Shown here: one piece after another, positions 34,546-43,024 of the stretch | How positions within the stretch are numbered: position 1 is the stretch's first letter | How the letters are laid out: every line of letters starts with the position of its first letter | NCBI RefSeq assembly: GCF_030405905.1 | Contig: NZ_JASATW010000006.1 | Span: 208,017-272,016 of the forward strand | DNA length: 64,000 nt | Source of the DNA: Sphaerothrix gracilis | GTDB lineage: Bacteria > Cyanobacteriota > Cyanobacteriia > Phormidesmidales > Phormidesmidaceae | Direction of reading: 5' to 3' | Made by a program: the position numbers and the translations under genes | Notes under the pieces: model-generated | What the model was told of the DNA's origin: nothing | The model's database searches: none | What the model saw: the letters and a program-made list of their open reading frames with translations, nothing else

Positions 34546-34551
34546 AGTGCG

Positions 34552-35136
34552 TTACCCCAATGTCCAGCGAAACAGGCGGATCAAAGCTTTACGAATTTCG
34601 CTGTCTTCGTAATCCAGTAGAGATTGAGTGTCGCGAGCAAGTCTGAGACGAATCTGATCGACAATATTTTTCAGGTCCTTATTGTCTTGTTTCAAAACTT
34701 CGTTGGCGTCAACCAGTTCGTCATTTTTTGTCGTTAGAGTTTGCACTTGGCTGGACAAAATCTGATTTTTAGAATTTAGCTGTTCGATTTGCGCTTCGAG
34801 CTTTTGCTGTTCTACTGATAAGTTTTTCTTGCGATAGCGTGATGATGCATTAGATCGCTCTAATACTGCGATTTGCTGCTGAAGCTGCTTTTGTTCTGAG
34901 TGCAGAGATTTCAGCTTTTTCTCTAATTGCTTTCGCTGCAGACCGAAATAGCGATTATTTTTACTTAGCTCTGTGTTCTTGGCGATGAAAGATTCAGCCA
35001 GTTTGGCAACGCTGGTCTCAGCTTGTAGCACTTGCCAGAGTTGATTGCATTCCTCTGTGCTCAAGGATTCACTGATATTCTTATTGATGCCAAACTCGAC
35101 TTTTAGCTTGTTTTGAAGCTCTTGCTTCGTGCTCAT
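34552..35136 (-). CDS. Coiled-coil protein, first gene of the HNH module
   Basis: This 194-aa protein begins with an N-terminal region of about 45 residues (KQELQNKLKVEFGINKNISESLSTEECNQLWQVL). A long heptad-rich coiled coil follows, over about residues 65-165 (QRKQLEKKLKSLHSEQKQL, LEAQIEQLNSKNQILSSQVQ, VLKQDNKDLKNIVDQI). The short tail ends LIRLFRWTLG. No enzymatic motif. It heads a tight three-gene run ending in an HNH nuclease and could be its scaffold or sensor. Confidence 0.65.
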   Translation of the reverse strand: MSTKQELQNKLKVEFGINKNISESLSTEECNQLWQVLQAETSVAKLAESFIAKNTELSKNNRYFGLQRKQLEKKLKSLHSEQKQLQQQIAVLERSNASSRYRKKNLSVEQQKLEAQIEQLNSKNQILSSQVQTLTTKNDELVDANEVLKQDNKDLKNIVDQIRLRLARDTQSLLDYEDSEIRKALIRLFRWTLG

Positions 35137-35458
35137 TCACCGTCTCCCTCATGGGCTTTTCCTAATTATGCCTACAGGTAGCCGAGGAAGTGACACTTGC
35201 ACCTAGCAGAAATCATAATCTCTGAGCTTAGTTGGTTCAGTGTATGAAGCTCTTATGAGGGTACGTTGAACGCTTGGAGCGAGGTGGATTAGGCTGTCGG
35301 TGGGGGTGAGAAAGTCTGTGCACTCGAAGGGTTCACCGAAGTTGTGCAGATACAGGCTGTGGATGACGGTGTTGAAACCGGGTTTGAAGCCAACAATCAA
35401 CAGTGCTATGGCTGTAAAAGGTGAGGGCACGACAGGTCATGCCCCCAGCGCCGATAGG
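35137..35458. other. Intergenic region with possible cpcL terminator
   Basis: A GGGCA/TGCCC hairpin (35425-35444) follows the cpcL stop on the minus strand without a strong T-run. A 75-codon open frame on the minus strand (35203-35430) has no recognisable family and no clear ribosome-binding site; it is not called as a gene. Confidence 0.4.
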
Positions 35459-36202
35459 CTAAATCTGAATCCAGCCAAACCAGGACAGCACTACCGCAAG
35501 CACCAGCAGTCCCACAATCGCCGCGCCACCATAGGCGATCGCCGCGCCGGTCTTGCTGACCCACTGCGGATAGGGCGGGCGCTGCCAGTTCCAGCGATAG
35601 CCATCAGCGCCGTCAAAATGGTTGCCGAGCTGCTCTAGCTGGCTGCGGTAGTAGGCATCATAGCGGGGCAGATTCAGGTCAACCGGGCGATCGCCTAGGG
35701 TATGACCCAGCAGCACCCGGCGGCGGGGGTAGGGCACCGTATTGTCGCCAAAGTTCTCTAGATATTCCTGGCTGTTGAGCAGGGTTTCCACAAAGCCCTG
35801 ATAGCCCAGGGTGGCAATCGTTGTAGACCAGGCCAACTTTTCGCGATCGCTGTAGACATCGCGCCCCAACACCCGGCGGATGCACTGCTCCACAAAGCGA
35901 TAGTTGCTGTTGAGTTCGTAGAAGCTATCGCGGTAGGTGGGAGAGAGCAACAGGCCGCGAATAAAACCGCGCACCGTGATTTGACCGCTGCGGAGCTGAG
36001 ATTCTAAAACCGGATCGCGATCGCACTCAAAGGCGTGAAAGAAGATCTGGCGGTAAGCCACCTCAATCAGCGTGTCCATTTCGGCAGGGGAGAGGCTATC
36101 GTCTACGGAATAGCGACGGGGCTGATCGTCATTGGGTAGTTCATAGCCATTGACGCGCTGATTTTGGCTAGAAGGCGCATATTCTAAAAGCGGAATGGTC
36201 AC
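35459..36202 (-). CDS. cpcL: Phycobilisome rod linker with C-terminal membrane helix (CpcL / CpcG2 type)
   Basis: This 247-aa protein starts at GTG 36202. It begins VTIPLLEYAPSSQNQRVNGYE, the hallmark of CpcG rod-core linkers, followed by the PBS linker domain (IEVAYRQIFFHAFECDRDPVLESQLRSGQITVRGFIRGLLLS, RFVEQCIRRVLGRDVYS). The last 30 residues are hydrophobic (IAYGGAAIVGLLVLAVVLSWFGW), as in CpcL, which holds rod-only phycobilisomes at the membrane and delivers energy mainly to photosystem I. It is placed away from the cpc operon genes. Confidence 0.92.
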   Translation of the reverse strand: MTIPLLEYAPSSQNQRVNGYELPNDDQPRRYSVDDSLSPAEMDTLIEVAYRQIFFHAFECDRDPVLESQLRSGQITVRGFIRGLLLSPTYRDSFYELNSNYRFVEQCIRRVLGRDVYSDREKLAWSTTIATLGYQGFVETLLNSQEYLENFGDNTVPYPRRRVLLGHTLGDRPVDLNLPRYDAYYRSQLEQLGNHFDGADGYRWNWQRPPYPQWVSKTGAAIAYGGAAIVGLLVLAVVLSWFGWIQI

Positions 36203-36329
36203 GGTTTTTATCCCTCTTTCTTAAGCAAAAGTACTTAATGGATCAGGATAAAGAGGAGATATGACCGTTGGGGTGACTGCTTAAAGCAAATCAAAGATTG
36301 ACAATATTTCTAAAAAATTGTCTCAGTTT

Positions 36330-36938
36330 TTACAGTTTTCCTTCCCAAAAAGAATACTTGTTGGCTTGGCGACGGCAGGGAGGCCAACTGCTGAGTTCTG
36401 CATCGGTGAGCGTAGTTGGCGGCGGCGGCAGCGCTAAGCCTAGACAGAGATGCGACAAGACCTGTCGGAATGACGGATCATGTCCCGGTAAACCCACCTG
36501 CGCGTGGGCATATTCATGCACAACTGCCGCTTGCCAATCGGCGGGGGCAATTTGCCCCACATCAATCAGCAGGGTTACGGGCTGTACCTGGAGATTGCAG
36601 AGGGCATCAATGCCGTAGCGTTCTGCAATAGGCGCGGCTAGCACTTCTGCCAAAAGCTGCTGACCGGGCTGGAAGCAATCCTGACAGGCCGCTAGAAACT
36701 GTCGTAGCTGAGCGTTCACCCGCTCAACGTGCAGACCGATCCAGCGGTTAATCTGCAGTCGCCGCGACATCTCCTCCGGTAGCTGGATCATATCCGGCGC
36801 GATCGCCAGTTGCCGCAGCCGCTGCAGGTAGTCTGAACCCATCAGAACCGGATCGACCTCACCAGCCCCAGATAGAGTGGAACTGGGCGGCGGGGCTGGC
36901 TGGCTGGGATTCAACATGGGCACTCTCGGCAGCATCAT
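36330..36938 (-). CDS. HExxH-motif putative metalloprotein
   Basis: The frame gives 202 aa from ATG 36938, but this overlaps the upstream cpcS by 80 bp; ATG 36842 (MGSDYLQRLRQLAIAPD) would avoid the overlap. The segment VVHEYAHAQVGLPGHDPSFRQVL has an HExxH zinc site and a GHD with a further ligand, similar to small SprT-like/minigluzincin peptidases. Cys are at CQDCF and SSWPPCRR. It is probably cytoplasmic. The family is not named here, and its link to the phycobilin genes on either side is only by position. Confidence 0.6.
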   Translation of the reverse strand: MMLPRVPMLNPSQPAPPPSSTLSGAGEVDPVLMGSDYLQRLRQLAIAPDMIQLPEEMSRRLQINRWIGLHVERVNAQLRQFLAACQDCFQPGQQLLAEVLAAPIAERYGIDALCNLQVQPVTLLIDVGQIAPADWQAAVVHEYAHAQVGLPGHDPSFRQVLSHLCLGLALPPPPTTLTDAELSSWPPCRRQANKYSFWEGKL

Positions 36939-37458
36939 CGGTTAGGCGAGTTTCAGCGCAGAAAGAAGCGGTGCTGAAGCCGCCAAAGCGCTGTACGGTG
37001 CTGGTGCGAATGCGCAGGTTGGGATTGGGAAACCAGAAGCGCTCAATTGAGCTAGTGGCTTCGTAGTCAGTAATTAAGTTGAGGCCGCCCTGATCGTCCA
37101 CCTGAAAGTAACCGACTACGGGCATTTTTTCAGCATAGCCCACATCGCGCAAAAGCTTGCCCTGATTGGGATTGCCATCGTCGGGAACGAGGGCAAAAAT
37201 GGTAGCGCCCTGGTGACCGTCTTTGTCTTGATCCCAGGCCATTGAGCCTTGCCACTGAACCGAACCACCGCCAATAGCCAGGTTGGGATCAATCTGGTGG
37301 AGCTGGCAAATCTCCGCCAGCCTGGGATCGCCCGCTTCTATGGCACTGGCTTGAATCTCCAGTTCTCCCAGTTCGGCCCGCCGAAACGGCAGGTGATGGG
37401 TGGTTCGCTGCGATCGCCAGCGCCCTTCACTCAGCCGAAAAAAGTCCATTGCCTCCAT
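36859..37458 (-). CDS. cpcS: Phycobiliprotein lyase, CpcS/CpeS family
   Basis: This 199-aa calycin-fold protein attaches phycocyanobilin to Cys84-type sites of phycobiliproteins. Features are the N-terminal MDFFRLSEGRWRSQRTTHHL, the GGGSVQWQGSMAWD strand, GYAEKMPVVGYFQVDDQGGLNLITDYEATSSIERFWF and NLRIRTSTVQRFGGFSTASFCAE. Together these are the standard marks of CpcS. ATG 37458 is used; ATG 37449 (MDFF) is equally possible. It lies near cpcL. Confidence 0.93.
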   Translation of the reverse strand: MEAMDFFRLSEGRWRSQRTTHHLPFRRAELGELEIQASAIEAGDPRLAEICQLHQIDPNLAIGGGSVQWQGSMAWDQDKDGHQGATIFALVPDDGNPNQGKLLRDVGYAEKMPVVGYFQVDDQGGLNLITDYEATSSIERFWFPNPNLRIRTSTVQRFGGFSTASFCAETRLTDDAAESAHVESQPASPAAQFHSIWGW

Positions 37459-37487
37459 GCGTTTTCGCTCCTGAGAATCGTGTTACT

Positions 37488-38114
37488 TCAGGTTAAGCTG
37501 AATTGATCATCTTCTATAGTTTGCCGTAAATCTGCCGGGGTGTTGCAGTTAAACAAGAGACGGCGATCCCAGCCTTCGATCGGTTCAACTGTTTGATGGC
37601 TGAGCCAGCGCTGAAAAGAGCGTCCGCTCGTCGCCAAAAAACGTTCTAGATCAGGCAGGCTCTGACGGCGATAGAAGCCACACAAAGGTTCCCAGCCCTT
37701 CGGCTGATGGGGCAATAGGGCGACCGTACCGGGCGGCACCTGCGGTAAGCGCTCTGCCCACTGCTGCAAGATGTCGGCCTGCAGGTTGGGCAGGTCGCAG
37801 GCTAGCAGCAGTACCCAGTCTGCCTCTACCTGCCGCAGCCCTTGAATGAAGCCCACCATTGGCCCGTGGGAGATTTCGGGAAAAGGATCTTCGGCGTTGA
37901 CTGGGGTTTCTGCCACCCAGCGGCACTCCTGCGGCAGCACAGACCGATAGCGATCGCCCCAGGGCGTGACCACATAGATCGGGTCGGATAGACTGTGGGC
38001 CACCTGATAAATGCGCTGCAGCAAGGGCTGACCGTCAAGCTGCAGCAGCGCTTTGTCCGTTCCCATACGGGTACTGTTCCCGCCGGCTAAAATGATGGCG
38101 GCCAGTGAGGTCAT
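37488..38114 (-). CDS. mobA: Molybdenum cofactor guanylyltransferase MobA
   Basis: This 208-aa protein adds GMP to molybdopterin. The N-terminal nucleotide-binding loop is LAAIILAGGNSTRMGTDKALL, then QPLLQRIY, and VLLLACDLPNLQADILQQW is the Asp metal site. The C-terminus has LPLEPLCGFYRR-like GWEPLCGFYRRQ and a FNCNTPADL ending typical of MobA. Its start overlaps the stop of the upstream membrane protein by 4 bp (ATGA), so the two are translated together. Confidence 0.93.
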   Translation of the reverse strand: MTSLAAIILAGGNSTRMGTDKALLQLDGQPLLQRIYQVAHSLSDPIYVVTPWGDRYRSVLPQECRWVAETPVNAEDPFPEISHGPMVGFIQGLRQVEADWVLLLACDLPNLQADILQQWAERLPQVPPGTVALLPHQPKGWEPLCGFYRRQSLPDLERFLATSGRSFQRWLSHQTVEPIEGWDRRLLFNCNTPADLRQTIEDDQFSLT

Positions 38115-38839
38115 CGTCTTTGGGGTACTTTTTTAGGGGCAGGCGGCGGCGCGGATTTAGGGGTCTGGGTTTCGGCCCAGTGCGTGCCTTTGAGGAAGTA
38201 AATCAGGACGGTCACAGCCGCTAGCAGCATATAAAAGATGCGGATGCCCCAGCCAGCGAGGCGAAAGACGCGGGAGAAAACCCCCGGTTCTACGCCGCTG
38301 AAGCGCGTCAGCTCCGATCGCACCCATTTCTCTTCAGCTGCGAGGTTTTTGAGATCGTCGGCGTCGGTGGGCAGGACGGGGACCTGGGTAGTATAGCGAT
38401 AAAAGCCCCAAAACCCGCGATCGCCAACCTGCGTCATTAGCAGGTCGTTAGTTAGGTTCTCAGCCGCTGCCAAAGAGATGTCTGAGCGATCGGCAATTCT
38501 TTGAATCCAGAGATGCTGGCGGGTGACATAGCTAGCACTGAAAACGCCTGCCGCTAGGATAAAGACAAGCAGCATAATGCCCACTTTGGGCGCAACGCCT
38601 CTGAGCTTAGGCAGAAAGATCGTAGCCGCGCCCAGCCCTAGCCCCAGCAGGGCAAAGACGACAATATTGGAGAGTTCAACAATCTCTAAACTTTTGAGCA
38701 GTCCCCCAATCCAGGGCACCGAATAGACATAGCGTTCAGCCGCCCAGGCGATCGCCACCTTCACCCCGGCTAGCAAGAGCGGTAGCGCTAGCAGACACAG
38801 CAGGAAAAGGGCGATATTTTTAATCTGAGAAGACCGCAT
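38111..38839 (-). CDS. Multi-pass membrane protein of unknown function
   Basis: This 242-aa protein has three hydrophobic segments in the first 105 residues (LFLLCLLALPLLLAGVKVAIAW, VVFALLGLGLGAATIFL, VGIMLLVFILAAGVFSASY). A soluble region of about 70 residues follows (IQRIADRSDISLAAAENLTNDLLMTQVGD), then one more helix (IRIFYMLLAAVTVLIYFL) and a Pro/Lys-rich tail. No known family was recognised. It is translationally coupled with mobA. Confidence 0.65.
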   Translation of the reverse strand: MRSSQIKNIALFLLCLLALPLLLAGVKVAIAWAAERYVYSVPWIGGLLKSLEIVELSNIVVFALLGLGLGAATIFLPKLRGVAPKVGIMLLVFILAAGVFSASYVTRQHLWIQRIADRSDISLAAAENLTNDLLMTQVGDRGFWGFYRYTTQVPVLPTDADDLKNLAAEEKWVRSELTRFSGVEPGVFSRVFRLAGWGIRIFYMLLAAVTVLIYFLKGTHWAETQTPKSAPPPAPKKVPQRR

Positions 38840-39224
38840 GGTTTATGAGGAGTCTTGTCCTCAGCAAAGGGTTAGCTGCTAGAAACTAGCTGACGAGTCT
38901 GATAGTAGCCCTAGCCGCAGTCGGCTGCTCTAAAATATAGCGCACTGTTACATTTGCCTGAGGATTTCGGCGCTGAGTCCTGGGCTGTAGCCGCCCTTGC
39001 AAAAAGCTAGGCTGCAGGCCACACGACTCTGGCTCAATAGAGCCGTAGACGCTGTGTGATACGCCACAAATCTCCCTCAATGTATAGTCCTACGGCGTAT
39101 CCAGCAGGCTGATTTTTTCTGAGATTCTCCCACACGACTGAAGCATCTCCACAGCGCGATCGCCATTATGAAAGCGTACTGCCAGGGCTGAACTGGCTAA
39201 CAAGAAGTAGGGAGAGACTTTATT
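38840..39224. other. Intergenic region, nothing definite
   Basis: This is the gap between two divergent genes. Small inverted repeats such as AGCCGCAGTCGGCT and GGCTCAATAGAGCC are seen, but no T-run, gene or RNA family could be supported. AGTAGGGAGAG precedes the ATG at 39225. Confidence 0.4.
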
Positions 39225-39767
39225 ATGTACGTTGGTGAAACTCAAAGAGCAATTGGGCTGTTTAGCGATCGCGCTGTGGCCGAAGCCGCCTTAACCAAGC
39301 TACGGGATGCGGGCTTCAACATGGACAAAATTTCGGTTGTGACCAACCGAGACTGCGCCACCTCTATGGCTGGAACCGAGGTCAAAGGCAAAGACGAGCA
39401 GGCCAAGGGCGGCGCTAAAGCGGGGGCTGTCGCCGGTACCGCTACGGGCGGCATTATGGGTCTAGTAGGCAGCCTGGGCGTCTTAGCGATTCCAGGAGTT
39501 GGCCCGGCTCTAGAACTAGGCGTGGTCTTAGCCAATACGCTGCTGGGCGCAGGCATCGGTGCGGCTGGCGGCGGTCTGCTGGGCGCCCTGATCGGCTGGG
39601 GCGTTCCCGAAGAAAAAGCCAAATACTACAATGAACGGGTGGAAGCGGGTGAGTACCTCGTCATGGCGGAAGGTACGCCAGAAGAGATTCAAATGGCCGA
39701 GGCAATTTTAGAAGAAAACCGGGTGCAAAGCTGGTATCGCTACACGCCCCAAAGAAGTAGTCTGTAG
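39225..39767 (+). CDS. General-stress-like protein with glycine zipper
   Basis: This 180-aa protein has an N-terminal domain (RAIGLFSDRAVAEAALTKLRDAGFNMDKISVV) of the heat-induced stress-protein YflT/GsiB type. A Gly/Ala-rich central region (GGAKAGAVAGTATGGIMGLVG, LGAGIGAAGGGLLGALIGWG) forms two zipper helices that could enter a membrane. The C-terminus has VPEEKAKYYNERVEAGEYLVMAEG and EEIQMAEAILEE. It is typical of stress-induced proteins and has its own terminator. Confidence 0.82.
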   Translation: MYVGETQRAIGLFSDRAVAEAALTKLRDAGFNMDKISVVTNRDCATSMAGTEVKGKDEQAKGGAKAGAVAGTATGGIMGLVGSLGVLAIPGVGPALELGVVLANTLLGAGIGAAGGGLLGALIGWGVPEEKAKYYNERVEAGEYLVMAEGTPEEIQMAEAILEENRVQSWYRYTPQRSSL

Positions 39768-39797
39768 TTTTTTTAGTGACTTAGTGAATTAAAGTTG

Positions 39798-39822
39798 GGC
39801 GTACGGCAACGTGCGCCTTTTT
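39798..39822 (+). terminator. Intrinsic terminator after the stress-protein gene
   Basis: GGCGTACG / CGTGCGCC with a GCAA loop and one G-T pair, followed by TTTTT. It lies 30 bp after the stop codon. Confidence 0.85.
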
Positions 39823-40062
39823 AATAGGTGAGCGTCCTTTTAAGTCCCCAGCAACAATTCGTGTGCTCTCAAATTTCGTATGTCTTTATACAAAGAAGCC
39901 GCAATAGTCGGGAAAACTATGTCTAAATCCATATGTAGCGACTGCTATAGCAGCTGGTAAGGCTGGAAGTCATAGCCCCGCTCAACGGGCATTTGCTGCA
40001 GGCCAAGCGTTTTACCTTTGGATGGATGTTCCCTGGATCGTGATTTGGTTTGGAGTGCAGAA

Positions 40063-40953
40063 ATGAGACGTCGTAAAACCTGGGCTTTGATGCTGAGCGG
40101 CCTAATGATATTTCCCTTAGGATGCGGAATCATACCCGTGGCCTCTTTACCAGAGAGCCGTGACCCGGCTCAAGATGCGGCCTTAAAAAAACCGCAAGCC
40201 AGCCAGAAGATTGACATTATTGGGGCCAGTACGCCCTATCCTGCTATCAAATTACTGGCCTCAGCCTACCAGTCAAAGGTCGGCGATATCCAAATAACGT
40301 TTCTGGATTCTAGTCAGTCAAGCGGCGGCATTGCTGGGGTTAAAGCAGGCTTGGCGGAAATTGGTACCGTTACCCGCCCGCCCAAATCGACAGAAGCCGA
40401 CGACAACTTAGTGCATCTTGAAATTGCTAGAGACGCCTTGCTTATTGCCACTCATCCCAGTGTTGAAGGCGTTGATGATTTAACTACCGCTACCCTACAG
40501 GCTATTTACAGCGGTGAGGTGACAAACTGGAAAATGCTAGGTGGCCCCGATGCTGAGATTGTTGTTTTAGATAGGGCAGAAGATACCTCAGCCAAACGCC
40601 TGCTACGTAAGCACTACTTAGGCTCAGATCTCAAAAATGCTCCTGGGGCCATTAGGCTGCGCCGCGAATCAGATCTAATTGAAGCCCTACAAAATACGCC
40701 CTACAGCATTGGAACCGTCTCTTGGTCCAGGATTGCTTCTGGCCAACCGCCTGTGAAATCCATGAGTCTTGACGGCATTGCTCCCACAGCCGCGAACTTA
40801 GATTCGGGTAGATATGCTATGTATCGCACCTTGGGAATTGTTTGGTATGGAACACCGTCCGAAACGACCCAAGGTTTCATTAATTTTATTTCTAGCGAGA
40901 CGGGGACAAACATCTTGCAGCAAGCTGGCTTTGCTCCTGCCCTAACAAATTAG
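40063..40953 (+). CDS. PstS-like phosphate-type substrate-binding lipoprotein
   Basis: This 296-aa protein starts at ATG 40063, giving a lipoprotein signal (MRRRKTWALMLSGLMIFPLGC; the lipobox Cys is in PLGCG). The mature part is a type-II periplasmic binding fold: IIGASTPYPAIKLLASAY, DSSQSSGGIAGVKAGLAEIGTVTRPP, TLQAIYSGEVTNWKMLGGPDAEIVVLDRAEDTSAKRLL. These are PstS marks (SGST-like and GEVTNW). The canonical phosphate-contact sequence is degenerate, so another oxyanion is possible. No permease is nearby; the next gene is a histidine kinase, suggesting a sensor partner. Confidence 0.8.
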   Translation: MRRRKTWALMLSGLMIFPLGCGIIPVASLPESRDPAQDAALKKPQASQKIDIIGASTPYPAIKLLASAYQSKVGDIQITFLDSSQSSGGIAGVKAGLAEIGTVTRPPKSTEADDNLVHLEIARDALLIATHPSVEGVDDLTTATLQAIYSGEVTNWKMLGGPDAEIVVLDRAEDTSAKRLLRKHYLGSDLKNAPGAIRLRRESDLIEALQNTPYSIGTVSWSRIASGQPPVKSMSLDGIAPTAANLDSGRYAMYRTLGIVWYGTPSETTQGFINFISSETGTNILQQAGFAPALTN

Positions 40954-40994
40954 GTCCATAAATTGGCAAATGGAAATTATCTATTACAACCATT

Positions 40995-42983
40995 GTGATC
41001 AATCTTCGCTACTCGAAACTCCCCTTAGCGGGTAAAATCCTACTTCCGATACTGTCTGTTTTTCTCGGCATGTGGACGGTGGGAACGGTTGCGGTAGGCT
41101 ACCTTGAGACTAGCAAGCAGTCGAATGATTTAGAAAGAGAAACCCGGAATGCTGCAGTTCAAATAGCCAAAGAGATTGACGCAGCCCAAGAACTTCTGAG
41201 CTTTAAAGCAAAATCAATTACTGACATTGCTCCCCTATCAGAAGCCGTGGCGGCTCAGGATGAACAAGCCCTATTAAAAATTCTGCTACCGCTCAGATCA
41301 GATCTCAAATTAGATCTGGTCAAAATTTTTGATCGCGAGGGTATCGTTCTATCTGATTTAAGAAGCACTGTTTTGGGTTCAGCCCAGCTTCAGGACTCAG
41401 AAGTGATGGAATTTGCTCGCCAAGAGCTACTGGTGAACAGTCTGGTGGTCACGGCAGATGGAGCAATGCCCTTGCTGATCAAGACCCTATCAGTGACGTC
41501 CCGCCAGGGGGACGTTGGTAGCATCATGGTGGGTTATGCCTTGACGCCAAAAGTTTTGAGCATGATTTTGGGGCCTAGACGGCAGCAAATTCTGATTCTA
41601 CAAGACTCAGAGGTGATCGCCGCTACGTTGCCCATCCAGACCCCGGTAAACTGGTCGCCGCAGCCTTCACCGTCGCAGCTAGTGCAAATTGATGGAGCTG
41701 CTTACCTCGGCCAATCTATTGAACTACCCCAGATTATTGATGACCGATTTCAAGCTGTTGTATTGACGCCGCTAGCCGCATTTCGAGCCTCTCAGCGACA
41801 ACTTTGGCTTTTGGTCGGCAGTGTGGGCTTGGTTGGGGGGCTGATGGTTTCTGCTATCAGCCTGTGGATTACCCGCTTGATCACCCATCGAATTACTAAG
41901 CTGACAGAAGTCACCCAAAAACTAGCAAGCGGCGATCTTGGCGTTCATATACCCGCTGATGGCAGTGATGAAGTGGCCCGGCTGGCGATGAGCTTTAACT
42001 ACATGACGGAGCAGCTCAAACACCGCGATCGCAAAATTAAGGCGCAGCTAGAAGAATCAGCGCAGTTGGTGAAAGAACTCCAGCAAATGCCAGAACGAGT
42101 ACACATGGAAAAGATGGCAGGGTTGGGACAGATGGTCGCTGGAGTTGCCCACGAAATTAACAATCCAGTCAGTTTTATTTACGGCAATTTATTTCCGGCT
42201 AAAGAGTATTTTCAGGATTTACTTACCCTGGTTCACCTATATCAGCAGTATTCTCCCAATCCTCCCCGCGAAGTTCGAGAAGCAGAGAACCGTATCGACC
42301 TCGACTTTGTGACTAAAGACTTGTCTAATCTGTTGGAATCAATTCAGTCAGGGGCAGAACGGATTCGACAAATTGTTGTCAGTTTGAGAAATTTTTCTCG
42401 CCGCGATGAAGCTGTTATGAAAGCGGTCAACATCCATGACGGCCTCGACAGCACGCTCACAATTTTAGGCCATCGTCTGAAGGCTCAGTCCCGCCGACCA
42501 GCCATTGAAGTCATCAAAGACTATGGTGTTTTACCCCCTGTTTACTGCTTTGCCGGGGAAATCAACCAGGTATTTATGAATATATTGAGCAATGCTATTG
42601 ATGCGCTTGAAGAGAGTATGGTCAAGTCAGATGCACAAGCTTCTGAGCACGAAGTCAATCTCTATCCGCAAATTCGATTACACACAGAGGTGAATGACCC
42701 CAATTGGATCACCATTGGGATTGCCAACAACGGTTCAGAAATTTCTGAAGCAGCTCGCAGTAAGTTATTTGACCCTTTCTTTACCACCAAGGAAGTGGGG
42801 AAGGGAACGGGGTTGGGCCTCTCTATCAGTTATCAAATCATCGTTGAAAAACACAAAGGCAAGATATGGTGCAATTCCCGCTCCAATCAAGGCTCTGAAT
42901 TTATTATTCAAATTCCAGTAGGTATCCGTCCTGCTCCACCCGAAACGAATCTATTGGTAGCTGAGACCGCCACGGAGACTTGA
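40995..42983 (+). CDS. Sensor histidine kinase with extracellular domain and HAMP
   Basis: This 662-aa kinase starts at GTG 40995. TM1 (AGKILLPILSVFLGMWTVGTVAVGY) and TM2 (LWLLVGSVGLVGGLMVSAISLW) enclose a periplasmic sensor of about 240 residues. Then come HAMP (ITHRITKLTEVTQKLASGDL), a short coiled coil, HisKA with MAGLGQMVAGVAHEINNPVSF (phospho-His) and HATPase_c (NILSNAIDAL, GTGLGLSISYQI). It follows the PstS-like lipoprotein by 41 bp and may take its signal from it. No response regulator is adjacent. Confidence 0.9.
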   Translation: MINLRYSKLPLAGKILLPILSVFLGMWTVGTVAVGYLETSKQSNDLERETRNAAVQIAKEIDAAQELLSFKAKSITDIAPLSEAVAAQDEQALLKILLPLRSDLKLDLVKIFDREGIVLSDLRSTVLGSAQLQDSEVMEFARQELLVNSLVVTADGAMPLLIKTLSVTSRQGDVGSIMVGYALTPKVLSMILGPRRQQILILQDSEVIAATLPIQTPVNWSPQPSPSQLVQIDGAAYLGQSIELPQIIDDRFQAVVLTPLAAFRASQRQLWLLVGSVGLVGGLMVSAISLWITRLITHRITKLTEVTQKLASGDLGVHIPADGSDEVARLAMSFNYMTEQLKHRDRKIKAQLEESAQLVKELQQMPERVHMEKMAGLGQMVAGVAHEINNPVSFIYGNLFPAKEYFQDLLTLVHLYQQYSPNPPREVREAENRIDLDFVTKDLSNLLESIQSGAERIRQIVVSLRNFSRRDEAVMKAVNIHDGLDSTLTILGHRLKAQSRRPAIEVIKDYGVLPPVYCFAGEINQVFMNILSNAIDALEESMVKSDAQASEHEVNLYPQIRLHTEVNDPNWITIGIANNGSEISEAARSKLFDPFFTTKEVGKGTGLGLSISYQIIVEKHKGKIWCNSRSNQGSEFIIQIPVGIRPAPPETNLLVAETATET

Positions 42984-43024
42984 CACAGGACGGGATTTTG
43001 ACTGAACTTCGCTAGAAGCCGCTC

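Noticed and set aside
35203..35430. 75-codon open frame on the minus strand after cpcL
   Set aside because: No family recognised and no clear start signal; possibly a remnant but not supportable.
39945..40133. 62-codon minus-strand frame antisense to the PstS-like gene start
   Set aside because: Overlaps the lipoprotein signal region of a well-supported gene; no ribosome-binding site.
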